Part shown: positions 11,125-17,562 of the stretch, piece by piece
Position numbering within the stretch: the stretch's first letter is position 1
Layout: each line of letters starts with the position of its first letter
NCBI RefSeq assembly: GCF_000302455.1
Contig: NZ_AMPO01000015.1
Coordinates: 1-23,773, forward strand
Origin: Methanobacterium formicicum DSM 3637
Lineage (GTDB): Archaea > Methanobacteriota > Methanobacteria > Methanobacteriales > Methanobacteriaceae
Reading direction: 5' to 3'
Length of the DNA: 23,773 bases
The notes under the pieces: generated by a model
Database searches by the model: none
What the model was told of the DNA's origin: nothing
Seen by the model: the letters and a program-made list of their open reading frames with translations, nothing else
Translations under genes and position numbers: made by a program

Positions 11125-11327
11125 AGCATATGTGAATTTTAAACATTATTCATAGCATAATGTGGGCTTTAAACATATCAGTAGTATAATGTGGGGTTTA
11201 AACATATTAGTAGCATAAGATGTGTTTTGAACATATTATGGGGTGAATACGGGTTTTAAACAGATTCAAAGTATAATCCTGATTTAAATTGATTTGAAAC
11301 ATAATTTAAATTGTTTTGAACAATTTA
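11125..11327. repeat. Seven decayed 29-bp tandem repeats with TTTAAA cores
   Basis: The whole gap before the PhnB-like gene can be cut into seven consecutive units of exactly 29 bases, starting at 11125, 11154, 11183, 11212, 11241, 11270 and 11299. Units open with AG(C/T)ATAA and carry a TTTAAAC or TTTGAAC core at about positions 15-21. Copies 2 and 3 are nearly identical; 5-7 are strongly diverged but stay in register. On the minus strand the array precedes ATG 11100, so it also overlaps that gene's promoter. Confidence 0.85.
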
Positions 11328-11346
11328 TACTCCCAATTGATTTTCT

Positions 11347-11832
11347 CTATTTTTGCATTGTTTTCAAAAGCTCATCGAGACGTTCGTAGGAGTCGTTGAT
11401 CCCATATTCCATTCCTGACTGGATCATCCCGTCACGGTCCTCTATTGATTGAAAAACAGATTGAGACGTTAGTTTTGTCCTGTCACTGGCTATTTTTTCA
11501 AATTTTGTTGTATCAAGGAGCACATGTCCTGTTTCAGGGAGTCCTTCAAATTCAAATGTGCTGATGATCTTCTCAAAAGCTGTGACTTCGTGATTCACCC
11601 CATGAAATGCAAACTCATTGCCTTTTGGATCTTTTTGAATATACCTCCAGGAACCACCGCTTTTTGGTTCAAATGTTTCAAGAGTCATTGTGAGATCTCT
11701 TGGTCCCAGCCATTTTACGTAAAGCTCGGGGTCTGTGAATGCTTTAAAAACAAGCTCTCGCGGAGCATCAAACTCACGTATAATAATTAGCTCTTGCTTT
11801 CCAGGTTCGCTTATAATTTTGGCCTTTTTCAT
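11347..11832 (-). CDS. SRPBCC (AHSA1/START-like) family protein
   Basis: The protein has 161 residues when started at ATG 11832; an ATG 13 codons further upstream (11871) is open but has no ribosome site. The N-terminal strand IIIREFDAPRELVFKAFTDPELYVKWLGP is the AHSA1 signature. SGGSWRYIQKDPKGNEFAFHGVNHEVTAFEKIISTFEFEGLP and TKLTSQSVFQSIEDRDGMIQSGMEYGINDSYERLDELL follow. The fold encloses a hydrophobic ligand cavity; in bacteria such genes are often linked to ArsR-type regulators and PhnB-like VOC genes. No regulator is seen here. Ligand and role are unknown. Confidence 0.9.
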   Translation of the reverse strand: MKKAKIISEPGKQELIIIREFDAPRELVFKAFTDPELYVKWLGPRDLTMTLETFEPKSGGSWRYIQKDPKGNEFAFHGVNHEVTAFEKIISTFEFEGLPETGHVLLDTTKFEKIASDRTKLTSQSVFQSIEDRDGMIQSGMEYGINDSYERLDELLKTMQK

Positions 11833-11840
11833 TTTTAAAA

Positions 11841-11848
11841 TCCTCCTT
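11841..11848 (-). promoter_or_regulatory. Ribosome binding site fixing the SRPBCC start at 11832
   Basis: AAGGAGGA on the minus strand lies eight bases before ATG 11832 and inside the open frame that extends upstream, showing the shorter start is used. Confidence 0.8.
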
Positions 11849-11871
11849 ATCCAAGATAAACTTAAAACCAT

Positions 11872-12020
11872 GTATTCCAGATACCTAAATTTAAGCCCCG
11901 GTATTCCATATACTAAGCTTAAGACTCGGTATTCCAGATACTAAGTTTAAGACCAGGTATTCCAGATACTACTAAAACCCTGTATTCAATATACTGACTT
12001 TAAATCCCGTACTACTTTCA
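11872..12020. repeat. Five to six decayed 25-29-bp tandem repeats
   Basis: Units start at 11872, 11901, 11929, 11957, 11982 and (partial) 12009. Each opens with GTATTCCA(G/T)ATAC or GTATTCAATATAC and the first three end in (C/T)TTAAG-containing segments. Lengths are 29, 28, 28, 25 and 27 bases. The array fills the gap between the SRPBCC and second VOC genes and sits upstream of the SRPBCC start, where its promoter must be. Confidence 0.85.
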
Positions 12021-12046
12021 TTGGCCATATTCATTCCAATTAGAGT

Positions 12047-12409
12047 TTAATCCATTGGGAAAATTTCTATTATGCCCAGTATATTCCCCTCAGTATCCTG
12101 GAAGGATCCGGTGTAACCCATATCTGGAATGGTCATTTTTTCAGTTATCATCTTCCCCCCGGACATTTCAATTTTCTTGGCAAATTCATCGTAGGAATCA
12201 ACACTGATCACATCACTAACCATATTTCCAAACTCCTTTGGCTTTATGGCACCGTTGATACCGGGTTCATCTTCTTCTCCTGCTTCGACTAGCCAATAGT
12301 CAAATTCACCTTCCCATTTATCAATTTTCCATCCGAAAACTTCTTTATAGAAGTTTATGGCCCTTTCTGGATCATCTGCAGGTATTTCAAAATGTACTAC
12401 TTTTGGCAT
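12047..12409 (-). CDS. VOC superfamily (glyoxalase/bleomycin-resistance-like) protein
   Basis: The protein has 120 residues from ATG 12409. An ATG 13 codons upstream (12448) is open, but AGGAGGGG (12415-12422) lies inside that extension, so the shorter start is preferred. It opens MPKVVHFEIPADDPERAINFYKEVFGWKIDKW, a typical VOC first module. GINGAIKPKEF, VDSYDEFAKKIEMSGGKMI, MGYTGSFQDTEGNILGIIEI follow, with the C-terminal DPxGN-like strand (DTEGNILGI) of the second module. The first His (His6) and last Glu-like positions could bind metal. Reaction unknown. It is first of the three small minus-strand genes; long repeat-filled gaps argue for separate transcripts. Confidence 0.9.
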   Translation of the reverse strand: MPKVVHFEIPADDPERAINFYKEVFGWKIDKWEGEFDYWLVEAGEEDEPGINGAIKPKEFGNMVSDVISVDSYDEFAKKIEMSGGKMITEKMTIPDMGYTGSFQDTEGNILGIIEIFPMD

Positions 12410-12414
12410 AGTTA

Positions 12415-12422
12415 CCCCTCCT
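12415..12422 (-). promoter_or_regulatory. Ribosome binding site fixing the VOC start at 12409
   Basis: AGGAGGGG on the minus strand ends five bases before ATG 12409 and lies within the longer open frame. Confidence 0.8.
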
Positions 12423-12691
12423 TGTTTGAAAATATTTGATCCAATCATCCTAATTCTGCTTGTAACACTTTATTACACTTATATTTAAGATCAATAATAA
12501 TTCTATCTGAACATTAATGGAAAAAAATAAAATTTGATAAAAAACCAATAATTTAAAGAAACAATATACGAGATGAGTTCTGGAATTTAAGATTATCCTC
12601 TCTTAATTGAATTAGGCAAAAATCTGAATAGTTTATGAATTAAAAAAGAATTAAAAGGTTTAGTATCCTTATTTTTTAGTTTTAAAGAATT

Positions 12692-13153
12692 TTACTCGAT
12701 GATGTAGAGATAGATCTCCTCTTTTTTATCTACTTTAACTGGATTCCATCCTTTAAACTTCCACACATAGGATACAACACGAGTTCCAGGTTTAAGTTCT
12801 TCCTGGAGTTTATCCTTTAATTTTTCATTGGTTCTCCCCCACAGAAAGAGAACAACTACCGTAGCCGGGCTGAGATTCTGGTGGAATAAGTTCCCCCAGA
12901 TAATCTTCACCTGATGCTGTAATCCCCATCTAATGATCTTTAGTCTGGACAGGATCACCCTTAAAGGATCAGCCTCCACTCCCACTCCCAGTGCATTGTA
13001 GTTCTGGGCAGCTTCAATTACTATTCTACCATCTCCTGATCCCAGATCGTAGACCACATCATCAGCATTTACTTCAGCCATGTTCAGCATCTTCTGAACC
13101 ACCTTCCTGGATGATGGAGAATAAGCTGCTCCTATAGCCAGGGGCCAAAGCAT
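12692..13153 (-). CDS. Class I SAM-dependent methyltransferase, probably membrane-anchored and longer at the N-terminus
   Basis: From ATG 13153 the protein has 153 residues. It has motif I VVYDLGSGDGRIVIEA (33-48), an acidic motif II GVGVEAD (56-62), a motif IV-like region IIWGNLF followed by ATVVVLFLWGRTNEKL, and LKPGTRVVSY near the end. This is a compact Rossmann methyltransferase of unknown substrate. The ATG has no ribosome site. The frame stays open upstream to a TAA at 13238-13240 and encodes a hydrophobic stretch (VITIFTVISIVIILIIIIALS), a membrane anchor seen in relatives that begin just before the APYVPTP-like segment. No ATG, GTG or TTG exists there; CTG at 13219 lies seven bases after GGGGG. 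The true start may therefore be unusual. Confidence 0.8.
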   Translation of the reverse strand: MLWPLAIGAAYSPSSRKVVQKMLNMAEVNADDVVYDLGSGDGRIVIEAAQNYNALGVGVEADPLRVILSRLKIIRWGLQHQVKIIWGNLFHQNLSPATVVVLFLWGRTNEKLKDKLQEELKPGTRVVSYVWKFKGWNPVKVDKKEEIYLYIIE

Positions 13154-13226
13154 AGAAAGCGCAATTATTATAATTAAAATGATTACTATGGAAATTACAG
13201 TGAATATTGTTATAACCAGGTCGAAA

Positions 13227-13231
13227 CCCCC
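13227..13231 (-). promoter_or_regulatory. Possible ribosome binding site for an upstream CTG start
   Basis: GGGGG on the minus strand lies seven bases before an in-frame CTG (13219-13217) that would begin the membrane-anchored form of the methyltransferase. It is a weak match to the Shine-Dalgarno consensus and the start codon is non-standard. Confidence 0.3.
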
Positions 13232-13431
13232 AAATATTTATCAGATGTATGTTTAATGGTTGATTTTAAATGGTTTTATTCATCTTTTTAACATTAATGA
13301 TCCTCAATATGATGTTTAATAATGAATTAATCTCCTGTTACATTATCCCTGAGATATTATTCCTTCCTGCTTTCACATCCATGATACATTACTTAATTAT
13401 GCTGTTCTATTAAATAAGATATAATTAATTG

Positions 13432-13487
13432 ACTTAGATAAATTCAATAAGAATTATTCACTTAGACTAATTCAATAAGATCTATAA
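13432..13487. repeat. Imperfect 28-bp direct duplication
   Basis: ACTTAGA(T/C)(A/T)AATTCAATAAGA occurs at about 13432-13452 and again at about 13460-13480. The second copy ends about 20-30 bases before the CDGSH gene start, so it lies within its promoter or leader. Confidence 0.75.
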
Positions 13488-13508
13488 TTCACTGGGGAAG
13501 GGTTTTTA

Positions 13509-14246
13509 ATGGTTGAAAATAATCAGTTGAAAAACAAAATGAAGATTAAAATCGTTAAAAATGGCCCATATATTGTTTCCGGTGGTGTTCCTCTGTATGA
13601 GCAGATAATAATCACTGATGAAGCGGGTCACACTAAAGACTTAGTTGCTGAAAAAGAATTTCCTCTGCAGGATACTTATACTCTCTGTCGGTGTGGGAAA
13701 TCTAAGAATAAACCCTACTGTGATGGCACACATAATGATACTGATTTTGATGGTACTGAAACTGCCAGTAGAAAACCTTATACTGAAAAGGCTGAGATAT
13801 TTGAAGGCCCTGAGCTCAGGTTAACCGATGCACATGAATTCTGTGACCATTCCCGTTTCTGCATGAGGTCAGGGGGGATCAGGAATTTAATCGAGAAATC
13901 AGATGATCCTGAAGCCAAACAAACCGCAATTGAAGAAGCCATGATATGCCCATCTGGTAGATTGGTATTGTGGGATATAAAAACAGGGAAACCATTTGAA
14001 AAGGACTTTGAACCATCTATTGTACTGGTCCGTGATGAACAGAAGAAATGCCAGGGACCAATCTGGGTGAGGGGTGGAATACCTATAGAATCTGCTGATG
14101 GAACCATGTATGAGTCCCGTAACCGGATCACGCTCTGTCGCTGTGGTAAATCTGAGAACAAACCTTACTGTGATGGAAGTCACTGGATGAATGCCCAGCA
14201 GAAATTAAAATTCAGAAAGAAATGGGGATTGGACGATCCTAAATAA
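13509..14246 (+). CDS. Iron-sulfur protein with two CDGSH domains around a divergent 4Fe-4S-like domain
   Basis: The 245-residue protein has three modules. CDGSH domain 1 has ligands Cys60, Cys62, Cys71 and His75 (CRCGKSKNKPYCDGTH). The middle part carries Cys112, Cys118 and Cys147 (FCDHSRFC and MICPSGRL), like the mono-cluster ferredoxin-type domain often fused to CDGSH. CDGSH domain 2 has Cys210, Cys212, Cys221 and His225 (CRCGKSENKPYCDGSH). Each CDGSH motif binds a 2Fe-2S cluster with three Cys and one His. The arrangement is known from bacterial and archaeal CDGSH proteins; the physiological role is electron or cluster transfer by inference. The start is supported by GGGGAAGGG about 8 bases upstream. 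It is monocistronic, with convergent PfpI downstream. Confidence 0.92.
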   Translation: MVENNQLKNKMKIKIVKNGPYIVSGGVPLYEQIIITDEAGHTKDLVAEKEFPLQDTYTLCRCGKSKNKPYCDGTHNDTDFDGTETASRKPYTEKAEIFEGPELRLTDAHEFCDHSRFCMRSGGIRNLIEKSDDPEAKQTAIEEAMICPSGRLVLWDIKTGKPFEKDFEPSIVLVRDEQKKCQGPIWVRGGIPIESADGTMYESRNRITLCRCGKSENKPYCDGSHWMNAQQKLKFRKKWGLDDPK

Positions 14247-14463
14247 AATGGGCTGGTTGATCCTAAATAAATAAAGGGTAATTATGAATAGATGTGGAAA
14301 CCCGGATTAGATGGTAATTAGGAATTAGTTGGGAACTTGATTACATGGTAATTAGGAATTTGGAAAAACCGATAAATGTAATTATGGATCAGTAGCTGGA
14401 GTCTGGAATTAATGTTAATTATGAATTAAAGGGGTTCTAAGTAGTAAATTAAAGCCATGATTC
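14247..14463. repeat. Convergent gap made of decayed 31-36-bp tandem repeats
   Basis: GATCCTAAATAAA is duplicated across the end of the CDGSH gene (about 14236-14269). From about 14276 the sequence can be read as five diverged units that begin with (A)TGGTAATTAGGAATT or GGTAATTATGAAT-like text. The two clearest copies begin at about 14312 and 14346. Nothing else was found in the gap; the two flanking genes converge on it. Confidence 0.65.
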
Positions 14464-15039
14464 TTAATCATCCAACCATGGTGTTTTAAAAAAATTGTAC
14501 CAGCTTTCCAGGGTTTCAGTATTGTAAATATTCAGTTCCCCCAGTATGTCCCGGGCAAATTCCACAGAAGCTATCCCATTGGCAGTGATCAACCCATTAC
14601 TGGAAACAGAAGGCTGGTTAAGATAAAGTTCACTGCCCGGATATTCTCCAATTAAATTTTTAAGGTATTTGCTACCGTTACTGGTATGAGATTTGTTTTC
14701 AACCAATCCATGGCGGGCTAAAAAGACGGTAGGTCCACATATGGCGGCAACTGGTATTTTCAGACCAATGAATTTCCTTACCACCGGGACCAGGTCCATT
14801 ACTGGATCACTTTCCCACATTTCTCCCCCGGGTAATATTAAAATCGCTGCATCCGTGTAGTTAATCTCATTAAGGGTGCAATCAGGCACTATGGAAATTC
14901 CACCCATGGTGACTGCAACCTCTCTTTTGAAACCAACAGTTTTAACTTGATACTCATTGGATTTGTTTATTTCAGCCACTGCCAGACCCGGTTCCCAGTC
15001 AGATAAACCATCAAATACCAGTAAATAAGCAGTTTTCAT
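14464..15039 (-). CDS. DJ-1/PfpI (class I glutamine amidotransferase-like) family protein
   Basis: The 191-residue protein has the opening strand AYLLVFDGLSDWEPGLA with the conserved acidic Glu16 region. ILILPGGEMW (67-75) and the nucleophile elbow AAICGPTVFLARHGLV with Cys101 (99-113) follow. The C-terminal part has GLITANGIASVEFARDIL, a typical family ending. Related proteins are annotated as putative proteases, chaperones or glyoxalase-III-like enzymes; the precise reaction is unknown. It most resembles the bacterial YdeA-like subgroup. Its promoter must lie in the repeat-containing divergent region shared with the transporter at 15355. Confidence 0.9.
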   Translation of the reverse strand: MKTAYLLVFDGLSDWEPGLAVAEINKSNEYQVKTVGFKREVAVTMGGISIVPDCTLNEINYTDAAILILPGGEMWESDPVMDLVPVVRKFIGLKIPVAAICGPTVFLARHGLVENKSHTSNGSKYLKNLIGEYPGSELYLNQPSVSSNGLITANGIASVEFARDILGELNIYNTETLESWYNFFKTPWLDD

Positions 15040-15354
15040 GATTTAAACCTCGATACTTGCTATAAATTACAAATAATTCTTTTTATATGGTTTTCATGAT
15101 ATGATTTTATTTTTGCAGTATGATATCTAGTTTTACAATTTAATCTCTATTTTTAACATCTGATCTTTGGTTTTACTATCTAATTTTTATTATTACAATT
15201 AATCTTATTTTTGAAGTGTAATCTTTATAAAATCATTTATAAAATCAGAACAAGTAGAACTTATAAGATACTTCAAAATAGAGTACTTCAAAATAATTCT
15301 AGATATCTATCTAACTAAATTCCTATCTTTACTTAAATCTAACGTGGTGTGTGA
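15040..15354. other. Divergent promoter region between PfpI and EamA genes
   Basis: This 315-base, very AT-rich gap contains the promoters of two divergent genes. Positions 15101-15218 are a decayed 20-bp tandem array (listed separately). TATAAAATCATTTATAAAATCAG-type text around 15225-15248 is a short direct repeat (AAAATCATTTAT / AAAATCAGAAC) and may contain TATA elements. ACTTCAAAATA is also duplicated (about 15270-15292). No gene found. Confidence 0.6.
15101..15218. repeat. Six decayed 20-bp tandem repeats
   Basis: Consecutive units of 19 or 20 bases start at 15101, 15120, 15140, 15160, 15180 and 15200. The consensus is roughly YTRATYTYTRKTTTTACAAT, with the T-rich core and the closing (A)CAAT or (A)CTAT most conserved. 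It lies between two divergent gene starts. Confidence 0.75.
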
Positions 15355-16269
15355 GTGAATCGCTTCTGGGGATATCTGTGTGCAATAATGGTAGCATTGC
15401 TCTTTGGGGTCTGGTTCTCCTTAGATAAAATACTACTGGGTTATTTACATCCCCTGGCCCTGGCAGCAATGGTTTACCTCCTGGCAAGTGCACTGCTATT
15501 TTTAATAAGAATTTCACCCTTACACCCTTATATACTGGAAATCATTCACCGTGAAAGCAAGGTTGAAATTCATATTTCACGAAGAAATTACCTTACACTA
15601 TTCTTAACCGCACTTTTTGGTGCGGTTATTGCCCCTGCACTATATTTAACTGGTTTAAACCAGATAACCGCAGTTAACGCTGCTCTTTTAACTAATGTTG
15701 AAATACTGTTCATCATTATTCTGGGCATATTTTTCCTGAAAGAGCGTGTTAAAACCAAAGATATACTTGGATTTGCTTTTCTGATGGTGGGAGCAATTTT
15801 TTTGAGTACCAATAACTTGCAGAATATATCATTTGACCAGAATTTAATGGGGAGCCTCCTGGTGGTTTTAGCATCCTTCTTTTGGGCTATGGACACGACT
15901 TTAACCAAATTTTTAAGCAATAAACGAGACATATTCTTTCTTACAGGTCTTAAATGTGGAATTGGGGGGTCAATACTTTTTATAATAAGTATTTTCCTTG
16001 GATTAAGTTTCCAACTCCCCTTAAACATGATTCCGTTATTGCTTTTAATTGGATGGGGTTGCATGAGCTTTGCAATAATTTTGATCTACATTGCAATACG
16101 TGAAATAGGATCAACCCGCACCGGATCCATTTTCTCCACCAGCGCCATATTTGGGGCCATAACTGCTTTTATTATTTTAGGAGAACCTTTAAAGGACACT
16201 CAACTCCTATTTGGTATTTTAATGTTTGTGGGCATACTTATCCTCTATCATAAAGGGAATACGGATTAA
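15355..16269 (+). CDS. EamA / DMT superfamily transporter
   Basis: The 304-residue integral membrane protein has about ten membrane helices in two EamA halves. The first half ends with LYLTGLNQITAVNAALLTNVEILFIIILGIFFLKERV, the usual end of the first repeat with its charged ERV. The second half ends with STRTGSIFSTSAIFGAITAFIILGEPL, with the equivalent GEPL. Such proteins export metabolites, amino acids or drugs; the substrate cannot be inferred. The start is GTG 15355, with GTGGTGTG just upstream as a modest ribosome site. Single gene, followed by a perfect 30-bp tandem repeat. Confidence 0.9.
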   Translation: MNRFWGYLCAIMVALLFGVWFSLDKILLGYLHPLALAAMVYLLASALLFLIRISPLHPYILEIIHRESKVEIHISRRNYLTLFLTALFGAVIAPALYLTGLNQITAVNAALLTNVEILFIIILGIFFLKERVKTKDILGFAFLMVGAIFLSTNNLQNISFDQNLMGSLLVVLASFFWAMDTTLTKFLSNKRDIFFLTGLKCGIGGSILFIISIFLGLSFQLPLNMIPLLLLIGWGCMSFAIILIYIAIREIGSTRTGSIFSTSAIFGAITAFIILGEPLKDTQLLFGILMFVGILILYHKGNTD

Positions 16270-16403
16270 GCACCTTTACCATAATGGAGGTACTGATTTA
16301 GTATCTTCATCACCATGGGGTACTGGTTGAGTATCTTCATCACCATGGGGTACTGGTTGAGTATCTTCATCACCATGGGGTACTGGTTGAGTATCTTTAT
16401 CAT
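16269..16403. repeat. Tandem repeat, three perfect 30-bp copies plus degenerate ends
   Basis: Units 16300-16329, 16330-16359 and 16360-16389 are identical; each contains CACCATGGGGTACTGGTTG. A diverged copy precedes them (16269-16299) and a truncated copy follows (16390-16403). The array starts at the stop codon of the transporter gene (16267-16269). The pattern of perfect centre and worn edges is typical of arrays renewed by slippage or unequal exchange. Confidence 0.95.
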
Positions 16404-16578
16404 ATGAAATGTTTAGCCTAGATAGGGAAATTAAGCATCTTACTATTATTAGGGATAATGATTGGACAAAGAATAAGGTTTAATCAATAACTAAAAACTA
16501 ATAGATGAAATATTGAATTGACATTAGATTTGTTAATCTAAAATGAATTTTAAATCAAGGTAAATATTAGAGGGGATC
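16270..16578. other. Gap between EamA and DedA genes
   Basis: The first third (16270-16403) is a 30-bp tandem array listed separately. The rest is AT-rich without genes. The DedA gene has a good ribosome site, AGAGGGGATC, just before its ATG. A TATA-like element is likely in 16500-16550 but is not distinctive. Confidence 0.6.
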
Positions 16579-17214
16579 ATGTTTTCGGAAATAATTAACA
16601 GCTTGGAATCATTTATCATGGTTAACGTGTCCTGGACAGTTTTTTTAGGCTGCATCCTGGAACAGATAATTGTGCCCATTCCAGCTAGTTTAATAGTTGT
16701 AAGTTCAACCTTCATCCTTCTGAAGGGAACTAGCTTTTCAATAGCTGCACTGGGGACTTTAATTGTCAAAATTGTGATCCCTGCTTCTTTGGGGATTACT
16801 TTAGGTTCATTTGTTTATTATATTCTGGCATATAAACTGGGAAAACCTTTCATAGAACGAACCAGTAAATATCTTGGAGTTTCTGTTAAAGATGTGGAAG
16901 ATGTGGAAAAGAAGTTCAAAGAGAGTCGCTATGATGATATATTCATGTTCCTGGCCCGTTGTTTTCCAGTAATCCCCAGCATAGCCATCAATCTTTTCTG
17001 TGGTCTAATTCGGTACGACCTAAAAAAATATATTATCACCACGTTCATGGGTTCTGCAGTCCAGATATTGGGATGGGGACTGCTGGCATGGTTCTTTGGA
17101 AACATTTACCAGGTGTTAGAAGACAAAATATCCTATATAGGTAATATTATCACTGTAATTATTGTGTTAGTGGTTATATATTTCATAATCATGAAAAAGC
17201 GCGAAAAAAAATAA
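16579..17214 (+). CDS. DedA / VTT-domain membrane protein
   Basis: The 211-residue protein has an N-terminal amphipathic segment and a re-entrant EQIIVPIPASLIVVSS motif (about 29-44). A helix with GSFVYYILAYKLGKPFIERTSKYLG and the VTT core FLARCFPVIPSIAINLFCGLIRYDLKKYIITTFMGSAVQILGWGLLAWFFG follow, with a basic tail (MKKREKK). The FxxRxxP and G-x-x-x-Y/M-pattern identify the DedA family. Known members act in membrane homeostasis and lipid (for example undecaprenyl phosphate) flipping; an equivalent role with polyprenyl or dolichyl carriers in archaea would be inference. The start is supported by GAGGGGATC directly upstream of the ATG. The next gene is about 350 bases away, so it is probably alone. 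Confidence 0.9.
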   Translation: MFSEIINSLESFIMVNVSWTVFLGCILEQIIVPIPASLIVVSSTFILLKGTSFSIAALGTLIVKIVIPASLGITLGSFVYYILAYKLGKPFIERTSKYLGVSVKDVEDVEKKFKESRYDDIFMFLARCFPVIPSIAINLFCGLIRYDLKKYIITTFMGSAVQILGWGLLAWFFGNIYQVLEDKISYIGNIITVIIVLVVIYFIIMKKREKK

Positions 17215-17475
17215 TAAAATCCGGAATGAACATCCGCTTTACATTACAAAATTGTTTTTAAGAATAATGGTAATTTGTTATTTTTTTTAAATTGAGTTGG
17301 GGGTAATTTGGTAGAAATTGGTAGAAAGTTTGGAATAAATATTTAAACAATCTTCATAAAACAATAGCTGTGGAATTGTTAATTGGAAAAATTCGGAAAT
17401 TCAAAATGGATTAAAGATGAATGTCCTGAATAAAATCTAATGGTCACGGTAATATCACCTCATAAAATATGTTTA

Positions 17476-17516
17476 GGGATTTGAGATTGTAAAAAAATCC
17501 CATCCCAATTTTTTTT
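17476..17516 (+). terminator. Hairpin followed by T run
   Basis: GGGATTT (17476-17482) pairs with AAATCCC (17495-17501) around a 12-base loop, followed after CATCCCAA by eight Ts. It could end transcripts from upstream or act as a leader element for the gene starting at 17563, whose ribosome site begins 34 bases later. Role uncertain. Confidence 0.35.
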
Positions 17517-17549
17517 GAGGATTATAAACTGTAAAAATATCTTAAAATC

Positions 17550-17557
17550 AGGAGTGG
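17550..17557 (+). promoter_or_regulatory. Ribosome binding site favouring TTG 17563
   Basis: AGGAGTGG lies five bases before TTG 17563. The more upstream in-frame TTG (17515) directly follows a T run and has no ribosome site. Confidence 0.65.
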
Positions 17558-17562
17558 ATAGT

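Larger units (their letters stand above)
17215..17562. other. Gap before the DUF5518-like gene
   Basis: About 348 AT-rich bases with no gene. TTGGTAGAAA is duplicated in tandem (about 17309-17329). A GGGATTT/AAATCCC hairpin (17476-17501) followed by a run of Ts lies near the end. AAATATTTAAAC (about 17337-17348) could be a TATA element. Confidence 0.5.

Noticed and set aside
11125..11327. CRISPR array
   Set aside because: The 29-bp units are directly abutting with no spacers, are degenerate, and no cas genes are present.
13778..14183. Minus-strand open frames antisense to the CDGSH gene
   Set aside because: The plus-strand frame carries intact CDGSH motifs; the antisense frames have no ribosome site or recognisable domain.
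15588..16064. Minus-strand open frame of 158 codons
   Set aside because: It lies antisense to the EamA transporter, whose membrane-protein frame is clearly the real one; the antisense text is basic and has no motif.
16269..16403. CRISPR array or attachment site
   Set aside because: Units are contiguous without spacers, and there is no integrase or other mobile gene.
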